Assembly (NCBI GenBank): GCA_949361645.1
Contig: OX442425.1
Coordinates: 5,691,922 to 5,755,921 of the forward strand
DNA length: 64,000 bases
Source: Spongilla lacustris
Lineage: Eukaryota; Porifera; Demospongiae; Spongillida; Spongillidae
Direction of reading: 5' to 3'
This document shows, one piece after another, positions 47,820-60,200 of this stretch. Made by a program: the position numbers and the translations under genes. The notes under the pieces are model-generated. The model ran no database searches. It was not told where the DNA came from and worked only from the letters and a program-made list of their open reading frames with translations. Numbering within the stretch: position 1 is the first letter of the stretch; the number at the start of each line of letters is the position of its first letter.

Positions 47820-48690
47820 CATATAGGGAGAAAGCCAATAGTATAGGGAGAAGGCCAACTGTATAGGAAATAGTATAGGGATAAGGTCGACAGTACACAT
47901 GTAGGTAGAAAGTCAACAGTATAGGGAGAAAGCCAACAGCATAGGGAGACGGCCAACTGTATAGGGATAAGGTCAACCATATAGGAAGAAGGGTCAACAG
48001 TATAGGGAGAAGGCCAACTGTATAGAGAGAAGGCCAACAGTATAGGGAGAAGGCCAACAGTATAGGGAGAAGGCCAACACTGAACAGTATAAGCGCAGCT
48101 TATTATAAAGAGAAGGCCACCAGCATAGGAAGAAGGCCAACACTGAACAGTATAAGCGCAGCTTATTATAAAGAGAAGGCCACCAGCATAGGAAGAAGGC
48201 CAACAGTACAGGGAGAAGGCCAACAGTATAGGGAGAAGGCCAACAGTATAGGGAGAAGGCCAAGAGTATATAGGGAGAAGGCTAACAGTATAGGGAGAAG
48301 GCCAATGTATAGGGAGAAGGCTAACAGTATAGGGAGAAGGCCAATGTATAGGGAGAAGGCCAATGTATAGGGAGAAGGGCCAACAGTATAGGGAAAAGGC
48401 CAACTGTATATAGGGAGAAGGCCAACTGTATAGGGAGCAGGCCAACAGTATAGGGAGAAGGCCAACAGTATAGGGAGAAGGCCAACTGTATAGCGAGAAG
48501 GCCAACAGTATAGGGAGCAGGCCAACAGTATAGGGAGCAGGCCAACAGTATAGCGAGAAGGCCACCAGTCTAACACTACAGGAAGAAGACCAACAGTATA
48601 AGGAGACGGGCAATTAACGGTCCGGGAGAAGGCCAACAGTACAGGGAGAATTCCATACAGTACTAGTATAGGGAGAAGGCCATATCTCCT
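47820..48690. repeat. 20-bp minisatellite, about 40 copies
   Basis: The unit is GGGAGAAGGCCAACAGTATA with variants (CAACTGTATA, CAATGTATA, GGGAGCAGG). A higher-order duplication of about 68 bp (TGAACAGTATAAGCGCAGC) appears twice near 48080-48190. On the minus strand the unit is open in several frames because 20 is not a multiple of three, giving a repeating 20-residue hydrophobic peptide. I treat that as a by-product. Confidence 0.95.
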
Positions 48691-50730
48691 CCCCCTTCAC
48701 TGCATCGAATATATGCCTGTTCTGCACATACTAAATTCACACAGTATACTCACCAAAACACTTGAATCTCAGAAGTTGAAATCATGCAGGGCAATCCGTT
48801 TATTGCTGCCTCCACATCTCCAAAGCTACGATTGTGTATTATCGTTAATAATTCATCTGCAATTAACAGTTAACGTACGCAATAACTGTAACTTAATCCC
48901 AGATGACGCAAGGTATTACGTTATGACATATTGTTTATGAATAAATTATGCGCGGTAGAAATTAATTTTTTGTCTTGATTTTACTACACGAATGGTTAAT
49001 GTCATAATTATATAAAACACAGATTCACAATCAGACCGATTTATACTAAATTATAAATGTGTTTAAAATTCAATTTAAAAATAAAAGCATGATGACCGCC
49101 TATGTATGGGCCATTTCTCCATATGGGGAGCATGAAGAGCTTCAACCATGCATGATTCTTTTGTGTTATGAAATGATTAAAAATAAGTTCAATAATAACT
49201 GCATGTGTGTAATAATTTGTATGCTTGTTTGGATAGAGATATCATTCGTCGTCAAATAGTACATGGTGGCAGCGGTAAAACCGTAGCTCACATACGCTTG
49301 GACCCTTCAGCTTGATAAATGAAGCAGGTGGAAACGACGGTTAGGCCAATTTTAGGTATTTGGATAAGTTGAATTTTTTTTTTTCAAATTGTGATTTAAG
49401 CAGCGTATTGTATATCGTTGGAAAGAGCAAATAGAAGGCGATTTGATTTCTGCTATTATAAAAGGGTGAAAGGTGCTCGTAACTTGTGGTGCTGCGTTGC
49501 TTATTGCATTTCCTGTACGCTCTGCATATAAACATTTCAAAAATTTCTGGACGTAGGGCCTATAACGTTCACGCGTTCAATGCGAGCAGACTACCGTGCT
49601 ATATGCCAAATTAATGCGACGGGCATATATAATGTACATGTACATGTGTATCGGCATGATTGAACAGTAGCACCTCAGTGTTTCCACGCGAAGCGAAGCG
49701 TTCATTTACATGTAAAGCTGTGTTGTTTGGTATACAGAGTCTCAACGTCTGCATGCTATTCGCCGTGTAGCACACTTAATGTCAGCCGTATTTGAATATA
49801 GTACTACTAAGGCTAAGCCTAATTGTAGCCCACAATATAAGTGTCTTTAAAGCGACAAGAAGAGGAGAGGTACGTCAAAACTGCATGGTCTAACAACACT
49901 TAAATGAACGTGTAGGTTCTTAGAAAGCAAATTCTCTTAGAGACTTCTCCCACGTAACGTATAGAACACACAGTTAGCGTTAAAAAGGCACAATCGGCGA
50001 ACGTGGGGCAATTACCAACCTGTGTTGACGAAATAGGCAATACCTAGCAGAGTGTAAACGTTCCAAACGCGAATAGCAAATAAAAACAATCATTATATAC
50101 TATTACCTTTCGCACAACGTCACTTTATGAAGTAATAATGAGTAGCAGTTAGAGGTATAATTACTGTCCCTCTACTGTACAATTATTCCCCCTGCCATAC
50201 TGATAGCTTAACATTACTTTTCCATCATAATTCAATGTAGATTGCAATTTGAGGTTAATGATTAGCCTTCTATCAATTTCAGCTACTAGCAATAATACAA
50301 TTGCTTTCATAGGCACATTGTTTTGATTAGTTTATCACGACATGCGACGGATGATAGTACCATGACAAGCGGTAACCGCATACTAATGAGAAAACTGCAC
50401 GATTTGTCTATACACTGTAGCTGATTGACTATAGCCATGCAGAATGGCAAAGGTCCACTCCTGTGATACTTTATCGTCCCTCTAATATACGTTTTCATTC
50501 CCCCTGCCATATTCATCGTTTAACGTACGTTTTTTATCATCATTTAGTGCAGATTGTAATTTGAGTTTAATGAAGCAACTAATTAGCCTTCTATCAATAC
50601 TAGCTACTAGAAACAATACAATAGGTTTATAGGCACAGTCATGCTTTTCAATCTCAGATCAAATTTGCATTCACACTGCATTCCATATGTGCCCCTCTAT
50701 CCGTCCTTTAGATATGGTCACCATACTCAC
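48691..50730. other. Intron sequence; possible LTR-element remnant
   Basis: TACA followed by TGGTGGCAGCGG at 49264 resembles an LTR end plus primer-binding site, as at 1492. No gag follows. No ankyrin exon was found here. Confidence 0.35.
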
Positions 50731-50836
50731 ACTTTTATCTTGTACTGAGATGAACTTGGGCACCAGCTAGTAACAACATACTCACAACCTCTTTATGGCC
50801 ATTCTCACATGCCATCATCAGCGATGTCTGTCCATC
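50731..50836 (-). pseudogene. Ankyrin exon with stop just before its donor site
   Basis: Reads DGQTSLMMACENGHKEVVSM, then LLLAGAQVHLSTR, then TAA in frame, followed by the GTGAGT donor six bases later. At 106 nt it is also not a multiple of three, unlike its neighbours. It could be a genuine alternative 3' end or a dead exon. Confidence 0.7.
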
Positions 50837-53800
50837 CTGAAGAGACGAACATAAATGTATACATCATTATATGATAATGTCTGTACATCTACATGCACCA
50901 TGAACAGCCAACCTTACAAGTTCTAGGCTGTGTAACCGATTTTCAGGTTTTGTAGGTTAACCGATTATTCGCAATTACCTATTCGGTCGACTATGCATTT
51001 AGTAGAATAGCAGGTTACAGATTTCAGAATTTCCTTTAGTCGAAATAACCGATTCTGTTTTTCTAGTAGTCGCGATTAGTCGATATTCGTTTCTTTCATA
51101 TGAAAAATCGGAAGGAAATCGATTACGGTAATACCCCTTTTATATGTCCTTCGCATTTCCCGCCTGTATATACAAAGGAAATAACGTTGTTGACATGATG
51201 TAATCAACACAGTCTGGGGACCCGCGGCTGAAGGTCTAATTCAATACTGCTCGCTCTCAAAATATGCGCTCGGCCATGATGACATTCTGAATATCGTACA
51301 TGTCTTGATTGGCGGCTTTGTCATATGCGTGGAGCGGTGTTCCACCGTACCAGCATGAGGTTTCTATAGCTGGTTCTGCTCAGTGACAGTACTTATCAAA
51401 TTATTGAGGGTCATGCTGTTCAAACAATGGATTATAATGGTGGCGGATGGAAATTATACGTGTTTCAAGCATTTTGTACCTGAAAGGTGCATTTTAGTTG
51501 TTTCGAGCGCAAGCTGCGGGTGGACATGCTAATGACTCTTTAGAAAACCAGTCGTTATCGTTTTTATCTCAATAAGCTTATTTGACTTAGACGCCTTGCA
51601 ACCCCTCTATTCCCATCTACCACCATTGAATCATTCCCACCATGCAGTGGGTGTGGCGTAACAGTGGAAAGCACCTCGTTATAAGTTCCTGCATGTGGTC
51701 TGTGGATACTATCTTATAGGGCACTTTTACAGGTGCTGATAAGCAATACGACTGGTTATACGTGTCTATAGGCTCGAGAAATTGTGATTTATATCGTGCC
51801 AATATAAAAAGTCGGGAAAACCTATAGGTAATCGTTGGCAAATTAATACTGCATTAATCGCCTAAATCAATTTAATGCTTCTAATAACCGATTTGCAACT
51901 TGCTATAAACCTGAAAGATCGATTGGACTTTTTTTCATAGTCGAAATAATCGATTTTGATTTATGAAAAAGGTTACACACCCTACTTACAACTATAATCC
52001 TTCAGCCATACACAGAGAACACACTCACATATGAACAACAACAAATGAGAAGCAAAAAATGAGGTGAGGCAGAAGGGATGTAAAAGTTAACGTACAGTAA
52101 GCTTGCATGAAAAGATATATTGACAACAACCACTTTATTAGTCATGCTCAGCAAATGTAGATGGGCAGGAAGAATTTTGGATGTATTAGTTGTACACCTA
52201 GAGTTTACCAAGTGTGAAATCAAAGTTATCCACTACATGTAGATGTACTCTTTTGTGAATATGCAAATGCATACATTGATACTCCTCATGTGTGCTAGGC
52301 CTATATACAGAAATGTGTAATACCATAACAGGGGTGTATTATTAGGGAAAAAAAACCAACTCTCTTTTTTTATTGTGTGTATTACATAATATTGCATTAT
52401 GCTTGCTATTTATCATTACTTCATGTCTATAGTTCAATCTATTATCATGGCATGTGACCATGATGCCCATACATAAGGAACAAGAAACGAGAGGAGGTAA
52501 GTGAGAAGAACAAGTGGTAACCTAATACTAATAAGAAAACCACACAATCTGTTTTTCTCATGCAAAAGAATCATGGCTATGCAGAATTAGGAAACTTCCA
52601 ATTTACTGTTAATATGCACTTTTATTCCCCCTGCAATATATAATCATCACTAAATTTAATTTTACCATCATCATTCAATGTAGATTGTAGTTTGCTGTTT
52701 ATAGCTAATTAGCCTACTATCATTTCTAGCTACTGGTAAAAATACAATAGGTTGCATGGGCCCATGCTTTTGATTAGTTGTTGTAGTCAAATTCACATCA
52801 GTTCCACACTACTTTCCATGCACACGTGCCCTCCCCAACCTTTCACATGAACACCCCACTCTTAATTCTATAGAGATGGTCACTACTCACTTTACAAAAT
52901 TGTAGATCAACCTTGGCACCAGCTGATACCAACATACTAATAATCTCTTTATGGCCACACTGAGATGCCACCATCAGCGATGACTTTCCATTCTGAAGAG
53001 ATTAACATAAAAATATCATTATAATAGATGATTATGTCAATGTACTTGTACCAGGAACAGCCTAGCACCACCATACAACTAATCCTTTAACGACAGATTA
53101 GAGAACATGCCCACATATGAACAACAAAAAATGAGAAGCAAGAAGATAAGGTAGGGCAGAATAATGTACAAATCAGGGTGGTGTAATTAGGAAAGGAGAA
53201 GGATGTGAACGTTAATGTACAGTAAGCTAACATGAAAAGATATTGACAACAACCACTTTATTAGTCATGCTAAGCACATGTAGGTGGGCAGGAAGAATTT
53301 TAGACGTTAGACTAACTGTACACCTACAGTTTATTCACTACATGTAGATGTACTCTTTAGTGAATATGCAAATGCATACATGCATCTACTCTTCATACTC
53401 CTCATGTGTGCTAGGCCTATACAGAAATGTGGGATACCATAGCAGGTGTGTATTATCAGTTAGAAAAAAAAAAAATTATTATTGCATGTGCATTAAATTA
53501 ACTGAATACTATTGCATTATGCTTGTTATTTATCATTACATCATGTCTGTAGTTCAATCTATTATCATGACATGTGACCATGACACCCATACATAAGGAG
53601 CAAGAAACGAGAGGAGGTAAGTGAGAACAGGTGCATGGTAATAAGCTAATACCAATGAGAAAACCACATAATTTGTCTATCTCAAAAGAAACGTGGCTTT
53701 TAGCCCCAGTTATACTGTATATAGCTGATTTAATTGCAGAATTGAGAACTTCCACTTTACTATACCTCTACACTCTAATATAAACTTTCATTCCCCCTGC

Positions 53801-55866
53801 CATATACATGTATTATCAAGCTTTCCATCATCATTCAATGTACATGTAGATTGCAATTTGAGGTTAATAACTATTTAGCCTTCTATCAACATGTTATAGC
53901 TACTGGCGGCAATATAATAGGCTGCATAGGCACATGCTTTTGATTAGTTGTATCAGACAATTTCAGCTTTTCATGCACATATACCCTCTTCCGTCCCACT
54001 CTTCATTCTTTATCTAATTAGAGATGGTCACTATATGTACTCACATTCACACATTGTAGATCAACTTGAGCACCAGCTGATAACAACTCACAACCGCTTT
54101 ATGTCCATTCTGAGATGCCAGTACCAGCGATGACTGCCCATACTAAAGAGATAAATATGTAATGATGATTATGTCTGTACATATACATACACCACGCACA
54201 GCATACCATACAACTTATCCTTCAACCACAGTGAACACCCACACATAAAAAATGAAAAGTAGTAGCTAGGGTATGGGGAAGTAAGGTGTGCAGGTGATGG
54301 TGGAGATGTTGGAAGTGGAGGAGGTGATTCCGAAGAATTACATTATACACACAACCTGTCCATCACTCATGTTCCATTTAGGTACTATAGAGATGTATAG
54401 CGTGACAAATGATTGATGATAATATTTGGCATGGGCGCCATGACATGGAATGGATTATAGACAGTACTAGCATGAATTTTGGTGATAGTACCATGACATC
54501 AGTACCATTGCATATAGTGGATATTAGAGACGTGGGATGGATAGAGGTACCTTGGTCTTCACTGCATATGGGATGCATAAAATACATAAAATACAAATTT
54601 TGTTCATAGGGCTAAGAATTAAATTATTAGTTACAACCTATTGTAATTGGGTCACTTACCTCATCAGTACAATCAACATCTACTCCTTGTTTAAGTAGTT
54701 TGGTGATCATTTCAATATGCCCCTCACGCGATTCTATCCTAAGCTGTTTTCCTAGCACCTACAGTGTGGGCACACAGACTCAAATTCATTATGCAAAGGT
54801 GTAGGAAGGTTTATCAATTATGCACGTATAATTCAAATGCATTACGAGCGTGCATGTATCTACTCCATATACACATATATAGAAATGTGGGATATCATAA
54901 ACAAGCTAGTGTGTATGTATATAACTGGCGCAGCTAATATGATAATCATTCATTCACCTACATGTTTACACAGACTGACATTAAGTAGCAAACCTGCATT
55001 GCTAAGTAATATTCTTAAATTAGATGAATGTATAATTTCCATAATCTCTTCTTTCCCTTGTGTATAAATCATACATCACTACTTGTATAAATGTTTATAT
55101 GCAGAGGTGTACAATTGATTATAAGCACAACATGTGTAGTGTGTATTTATGAAGGTCTAAACTGACCATAATGTCAGTAGCCTAGTACCCAGCGATTTTA
55201 AAATCAGCCCCCCCCCCCCTCCACCCTCCCTTTGGACACGTGCTCTACAGGTGCTTGAATTTGAACATATTTCGGGGCTAGACTTTTTTGAAACGGTCTA
55301 TTGTATTTACATGCACATGTATTTTTGTAATTAAAAATTACTGATAGGTATACCTACTGCATAATATCATGACCTCGGTTTTTTTTTCCGTACAATGGTA
55401 CACGACTCCCGAATGAATCAACGGCTGCACCTAGTCTCGTAAGCTAGACGTACTTTGACGTAGACTGTGGGAGTCCTCGTCCAAACACGTCTGGCTTGCG
55501 ACTAGGGTGCATCAAACATCTCCTTGTAGGGCGTATCTGGGACAGTGGGTGGCGTATGTAAATGAAATCATATGTGGCACTTCCATACATGGGCAATGGT
55601 TTAACCATATATGGAGTGCTAGCGATATCTCAAGACCAAAGTTACGAGTGTAACGTACTTGCACCTTGAGCCGTGATCGTGTACATGTAAGTCTTTACAT
55701 AATTATAAATTTCTTGTTGTATAAACTTAGTTTACATGTGTGCAGATTGCAGCTGTCAGCTTAAAATTCCGTGAGCATGATGTACTTAACCTACATACAT
55801 GTAACATGTATGACTGTACGTAGATCGTTAACCTACCTCTTTGTCACCCTTGCCTTCGTCCGCCAT
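50731..55866 (-). CDS. Ankyrin-repeat gene, 5' block of exons with start codon
   Basis: Exon 1 (55866-55837) reads MADEGKGDKE and is followed by GTAGGT. Exon 2 (54758-54660) gives VLGKQLRIESREGHIEMITK and LLKQGVDVDCTDE, then GTAAGT. Next come repeat exons 54142-54045 (frameshifted), 52992-52891 (NGKSSLMVASQCGHKEIISM, intact, 102 nt) and 50836-50731 (in-frame stop at its end). All acceptors are CTTTAG or CTTCAG and all begin in phase 0, so single exons can be skipped without losing frame. The start is the first ATG after the MITE at 55876-56820 and opens a Met-Ala-Asp acidic N-terminus. A cytosolic protein-interaction role is expected from the family. Whether the gene is functional depends on skipping of the damaged exons. 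Confidence 0.8.
50924..51984. mobile_element. TIR element in ankyrin intron
   Basis: The left end TAGGCTGTGTAACCGATTTT and the right end (complement TAGGGTGTGTAACC) are inverted copies, with further ATAACCGATT and TCGACTATG blocks inside. CTTACAAG and CTTACAAC lie just outside the ends (three bases out on the left) and may be an 8-bp target duplication. No transposase is seen. Confidence 0.6.
52000..54170. repeat. Tandem duplication of ankyrin exon plus intron
   Basis: Intron blocks at about 52010-52320 and 53090-53420 share CACATATGAACAACA, GACAACAACCACTTTATTAG, GGGCAGGAAGAATTTT and CTCATGTGTGCTAGGCCTAT. Blocks at 52440-52760 and 53560-53950 share ATCATGACATGTGACCATGA-type sequence and GAAACGAGAGGAGGTAAGTG. 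The unit of roughly 1.1 kb carries one ankyrin exon. Confidence 0.85.
54045..54142 (-). pseudogene. Ankyrin exon with 4-nt deletion
   Basis: Reads YGQSSLVLASQNGHKAVV and then shifts frame. Other exons have GTGAGTATGTTGTTATCAGC here, while this one has GTGAGTTGTTATCAGC (junction at 54087/54088). The shifted frame stops at once; in the other frame the repeat continues (SAGAQVDLQ). Both splice sites look intact. A sequencing error cannot be excluded. Confidence 0.75.
55143..55836. other. Intron 1 of the ankyrin gene; nothing else recognised
   Basis: Contains a poly(dC) run near 55209-55219 and A/T-rich sequence. Confidence 0.4.
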
Positions 55867-55875
55867 ATTTAACTC

Positions 55876-56820
55876 TTAACCTTTAATCTATTTTCTTCAG
55901 GATGGAAATCCTGAATTAAGGATGACTTTACGCCGCTCGTATCGACATAAATTCGAACGGTATTATGATTTTTTTTTTTAATATTTAGCTTCTGCAGGCT
56001 TTCATCTAAACAGCGCTATCCATTTTAGTCAATCAAATCGTTATTTCTTTTAGAAAAAACAATGTTTAGGCTTAGTTTCGCAAATAATGCCGCGGTTACC
56101 ATCAAAGTCGGGTATAAGGTTGAGGAAAGAGCTGGAAGCTTACTTTCAAGATAGAAACTGTTACAAAGATCTGTAAGGAGAGCCATATAAGCAAATTAAA
56201 CAATATGGGACACAGGAGGTACGAGCATCGAATTAACTCAAGGCGGACTAAGCGAAGCGAGTCAGAGCGGGTGGTACGATGGTTAGCTCCTGCAAAATAA
56301 AAATAAAAAAGCATTTCTGTCGTTGAGAGCGATGCAGAAATGCCTGGCATTGGTAGAAATGCTGTCACCAGTACTGTTGGGACATAAAAAGAAGGGGCGG
56401 ATGCTCGGACAGTGATAATAAATTACACTTTTCTATTATTTTGTGTACAAGATTGATAAAAATACAACTTCTACCAAGAGTCTGGAGGTGCTACCACCAA
56501 TAAGTAGTGAAAAGGAGTAAAATTGATATGTTCAATGCTCTTTGTAAGCATTACAAACTATATATTGCAAATCATTTAATTTACGTACGCGGGAGCAACG
56601 AACGTGCTTTTGCATCCTTGAAGTTTGGGCAGCTTTCTAGATGATAAAAATTATTCCATGCTATAGAATGTGTGCACCATTGTTGGAACAAACAGCTTTT
56701 ATGTTTTAATGATTTTCATTTTTGCTGCAATGGTTGTTATAAACGGCAGAACTCGCCATCCTGAATTCAGGATTTTACCGATCCTGAATTCAGGATCGTT
56801 TCAGGCAGATTAAAGGTTAA
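55876..56820. mobile_element. piggyBac-like MITE, copy 2, abutting the ankyrin ATG
   Basis: 945 bp with the same TTAA-CCTTTAATCT and AGATTAAAGG-TTAA ends and the same internal order as 24611-25562 (GCTTTCATCTAAACAGCGCT, GAGTCTGGAGGTGCTACCAC, TTCCATGCTATAGAATGTGT), with small indels. The left TTAA lies 9 bp from the ankyrin start codon, so the gene's 5' UTR and core promoter must be within or across the MITE. Confidence 0.82.
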
Positions 56821-57005
56821 TATGTGACACTAGAGGCACGCGTACACCATGAAACTAATTGTCACCTCATAAATTTCATCTTCTTCGGTACAGCACGGAT
56901 ATTAAATTAGGAATCGAGGTCTCTGGTTACGTTGAAGGGGTGCTCTTACAGTTACGAGTTCTGGCGAACGAAGCTTTATACCTGGTGGGTTGTTTTGAGT
57001 GTAGA

Positions 57006-57186
57006 TGTTCCGCGCGAATTGTAAATTTGCGCAATTTCGAAATTGCGTTGCGCAATTTGAAAATTTCGAAATTGCGTACCGATTTCGAAATTGTCCTCCG
57101 ATTTTAAAATTGCCACCCAATTTCGAAATTGCGCTGCGCAATTTCGAAATCGCGTAACTTCGATATGCATGCGCACTTTCAAAACT
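57006..57186. repeat. Left TIR of the Ginger-type element
   Basis: Begins TGTTCCGCGCGAATTG and contains repeated TTTCGAAATTGCG words. It ends GCGCACTTTCAAAACT, complementary to AGTTTTGAAAGTGCGC at 60814. Confidence 0.9.
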
Positions 57187-57261
57187 TTCATAACGAAAAC
57201 AATACGTGCAATGTTGACATAAGAATAAGCTAATGCAGAACATACATTTCAATCCACACCA

Positions 57262-60200
57262 TTAGACCGAGATAACTTCTTTTCTAGCTATGTCTTCCAT
57301 CATAATGTTAGGTTCCAGCTTGCCTGTAAATGGCATCATCAACCGGCTCTCAAAACACTTTACTAGGTGGATCCTCATTGCACTCTGATCCCAAATCTTT
57401 GATGAGGGTAGTTCACCATTGCAAAGTGCTGTAGCTGTTGCAATCGCAAACAGACCGCAGTCATTGGCATTTTATCACTTGGATGGTATAACTTGTACCT
57501 TGGCAATTAATAAAGCTGGAGATCTGTGCAACTATAGATTGACTGGTTTTACGGTGATTCATGCTATCATAAAGATGATGGTGTTTCCAGGGCATCCAAT
57601 TGTGGAAACACACAACCAATGATTACCTGAATGTAATATTTGGATCCCTTCAGATGACATAACTTGCCATTGGCCTGTCTGTGAAAGTGTCAGTGGTTGT
57701 AAGCCACCAATATGTGCAAATTGTTTCTTTAGTAGTATTTGTGCAGCATAAATATGTTTGTCAGAGAACCATTTTTTGTGTATGAGTGCTCGTCTGTCCT
57801 CTTGATCAAGATGCAAGTCAGGACACCACATGGGAATACCTACTGTTGGGTTTGCCTTTTGCTGCATTTTTCCTTTCCACTTTCCATCTTCATCATCATC
57901 CTTGTGCACAGATGCATTGTGATCTTCATTTTCATTTTGTAATGACACAAAACCTGTTGTGGATATTTCTTCATTCTCTTTCACTTGTGATCCAAGTTTG
58001 CAATAGTTCTGTTTTTGTGATATTTCTTTTTCATCATTCTTTAAATTATCTTCACAATCTTGTTCAAATTGGTTTGAGCAGCTCTTGCCACCATGACATT
58101 TCGATAAACACTTAGTATTATTGCGCTTGCAATAGCAACGTATTGTACTGCATCCTGATTGGCAATTACATGAAGCACATTTGAAGTCATTTTTAGGATT
58201 CATTAGTTGAGCTGCCTCACGTAGTGATATATATTTATCATTTTCCCATCCATTTACTTCAAGTGCTAGAAATCCTTCAAAGCATTCTAGATCCCCCTCG
58301 CCATAGCATGTCTTTAAAACTCCATATGAGCACCTACATGTACATAGAAGAAGCAAGAAATACTAAATTATATATTTACTACTTAGTTTGGTTTATTTGT
58401 GTATTTATTTATTTGTCCCATTAATTGGTTTTTGAGGTTTTTGGTGGTTATTGAAATGAGGCTCAACACACTGTCCCCAGGACTGCAAAGAAGCTAGCCA
58501 TCATACAGTAGAGCCATTCTGGCCTGAAATGTCAAGGGGATTATATTCTAGGCAACACTTTGCGTGCAGCTAAAATTAATATGGGCATAGATCCGTACTG
58601 GTAGTACTCCAACTGCACATTGGCAATTGTAACTGCATGCATGTATAAATTCATGCAATTAAGTTAAGCAATGCCTTATATGATTATACACATCACAAAA
58701 TAACACATACCTGAGTCGATATTCTTTTCCAAGTACTTCCACCACTACGCATGGAACTCTATGTAAATCTGTAGATGTTCTGTCTATCCTTGGAATTTTA
58801 ACACTTACAAAGTTACCGACCGAGAATGTACAAATTTACTTTCTTTTGGCTTTTGAGTATTTCAACTGCATTTGCTTGGCATTTCGCCTGAGTGTACATT
58901 TTTGTCTGCTTTCAAACATAGTAGTTTATGCTTCTCTGTGGTAGAAAGAGTAACATTGTGATCCTCTTCTTCCCTAGTATCCTGGTTCACTCCTTTTATG
59001 TGACTGCTTATTGAGCAACATTTGTTCTGATTTTCTCCAATAAAGATGTGCTCTTCAGACTCTTCATTCTCTGCTAGCCCTCTCTTGACATCTAGTTCTT
59101 CCATTGTGCTTGAGACTTCTCTACCTTTCTCTGTGGGTACCACCCTCCCATCATTGCATCTTTTTGGTTCTTCTTCACTGTCTCCTTTAGCATGATCATT
59201 ACTGCAATTCTCTTGGTCATCTCCACTACATCTTTCTTGAAAATCATCAGTGCATATTTTCTCTTCATTACACCTTCTTGCTAGATCATCATCACTGGAT
59301 CTCATTTCATCACCATCACGGCATCTTTCTTCAAGTTTACCATTGTCACCGCTTCTTACATTGCCACCTGTTGTATTCTCCTGTGTATGCCATTGCTCAA
59401 TATCCACCACACCATCTTCTTGCCCTTTACCCAAGGATCGATCTTGCAAAACATTCACTTCTTCATCCTCCTTTATGATATCCTCTACATCTTCTTCCAT
59501 TATGCTCGGACCTTTGACTCCAGGGAAAATTCCTTTTCGGGGTGGTTGGCCAAACACAAGCTCATATGGTGTGGTTTTCATGGTACCATGCACAGTTGTA
59601 TTCAGTTGATCTGCATGAAAAGACAATTCATGTAATTTGTATAGCTATGGTATTATACTGACTTACATTGGATAAATGGCAGCCACTCAGACCACACAGG
59701 TTGACTGTCTCCCTCATGTGCATAGAGACGACACCCAAGTAGCTTCTCTACCATGCCATTGCCTTGCTCAATGAGACCCTGGCATTTAGGGTTTCTTAGT
59801 CGGCCATTTACAACCATCACTTCCCCAGGCCATTCTTTAACTATGCTGTGAATGATCTCATTCACAAACTCCCGTCAATTATCAGAATGCAAGATCTTTG
59901 GGGTACCTAGGACAGCAAACACTTGGTTTGATCATGCAACGGCAACTTCAGCTGCTGATTTTCACACTAATGGAAATAGCACATCAAATTTTGCCCAGTG
60001 GTCCATATAGTGACCAATTCACTTAAAGGATCCATCAGGCCTGTGCCTCATATCAATGAGATCAATCTGGAAATAATAAGTAATAATTTGTGAAAAATAT
60101 ACCATTATCTAAACTGGCCTCTTGTCATGAAGCCTGATTAAATAATTGGTCTCAGTGGAGCACGGGTTGACTGTGGTTTTCTTGCATGACACAAGAGACA

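Noticed and set aside
47671..48636. 264-residue hydrophobic minus-strand frame
   Set aside because: Produced by the 20-bp minisatellite; no start context, splice signals or homology seen.
57739..58115. Plus-strand frames of 67-109 residues
   Set aside because: Antisense shadows of the Ginger-type transposase coding region.
59250..59635. Plus-strand Ser/His-rich frames
   Set aside because: Antisense shadows of the acidic low-complexity part of the transposase.
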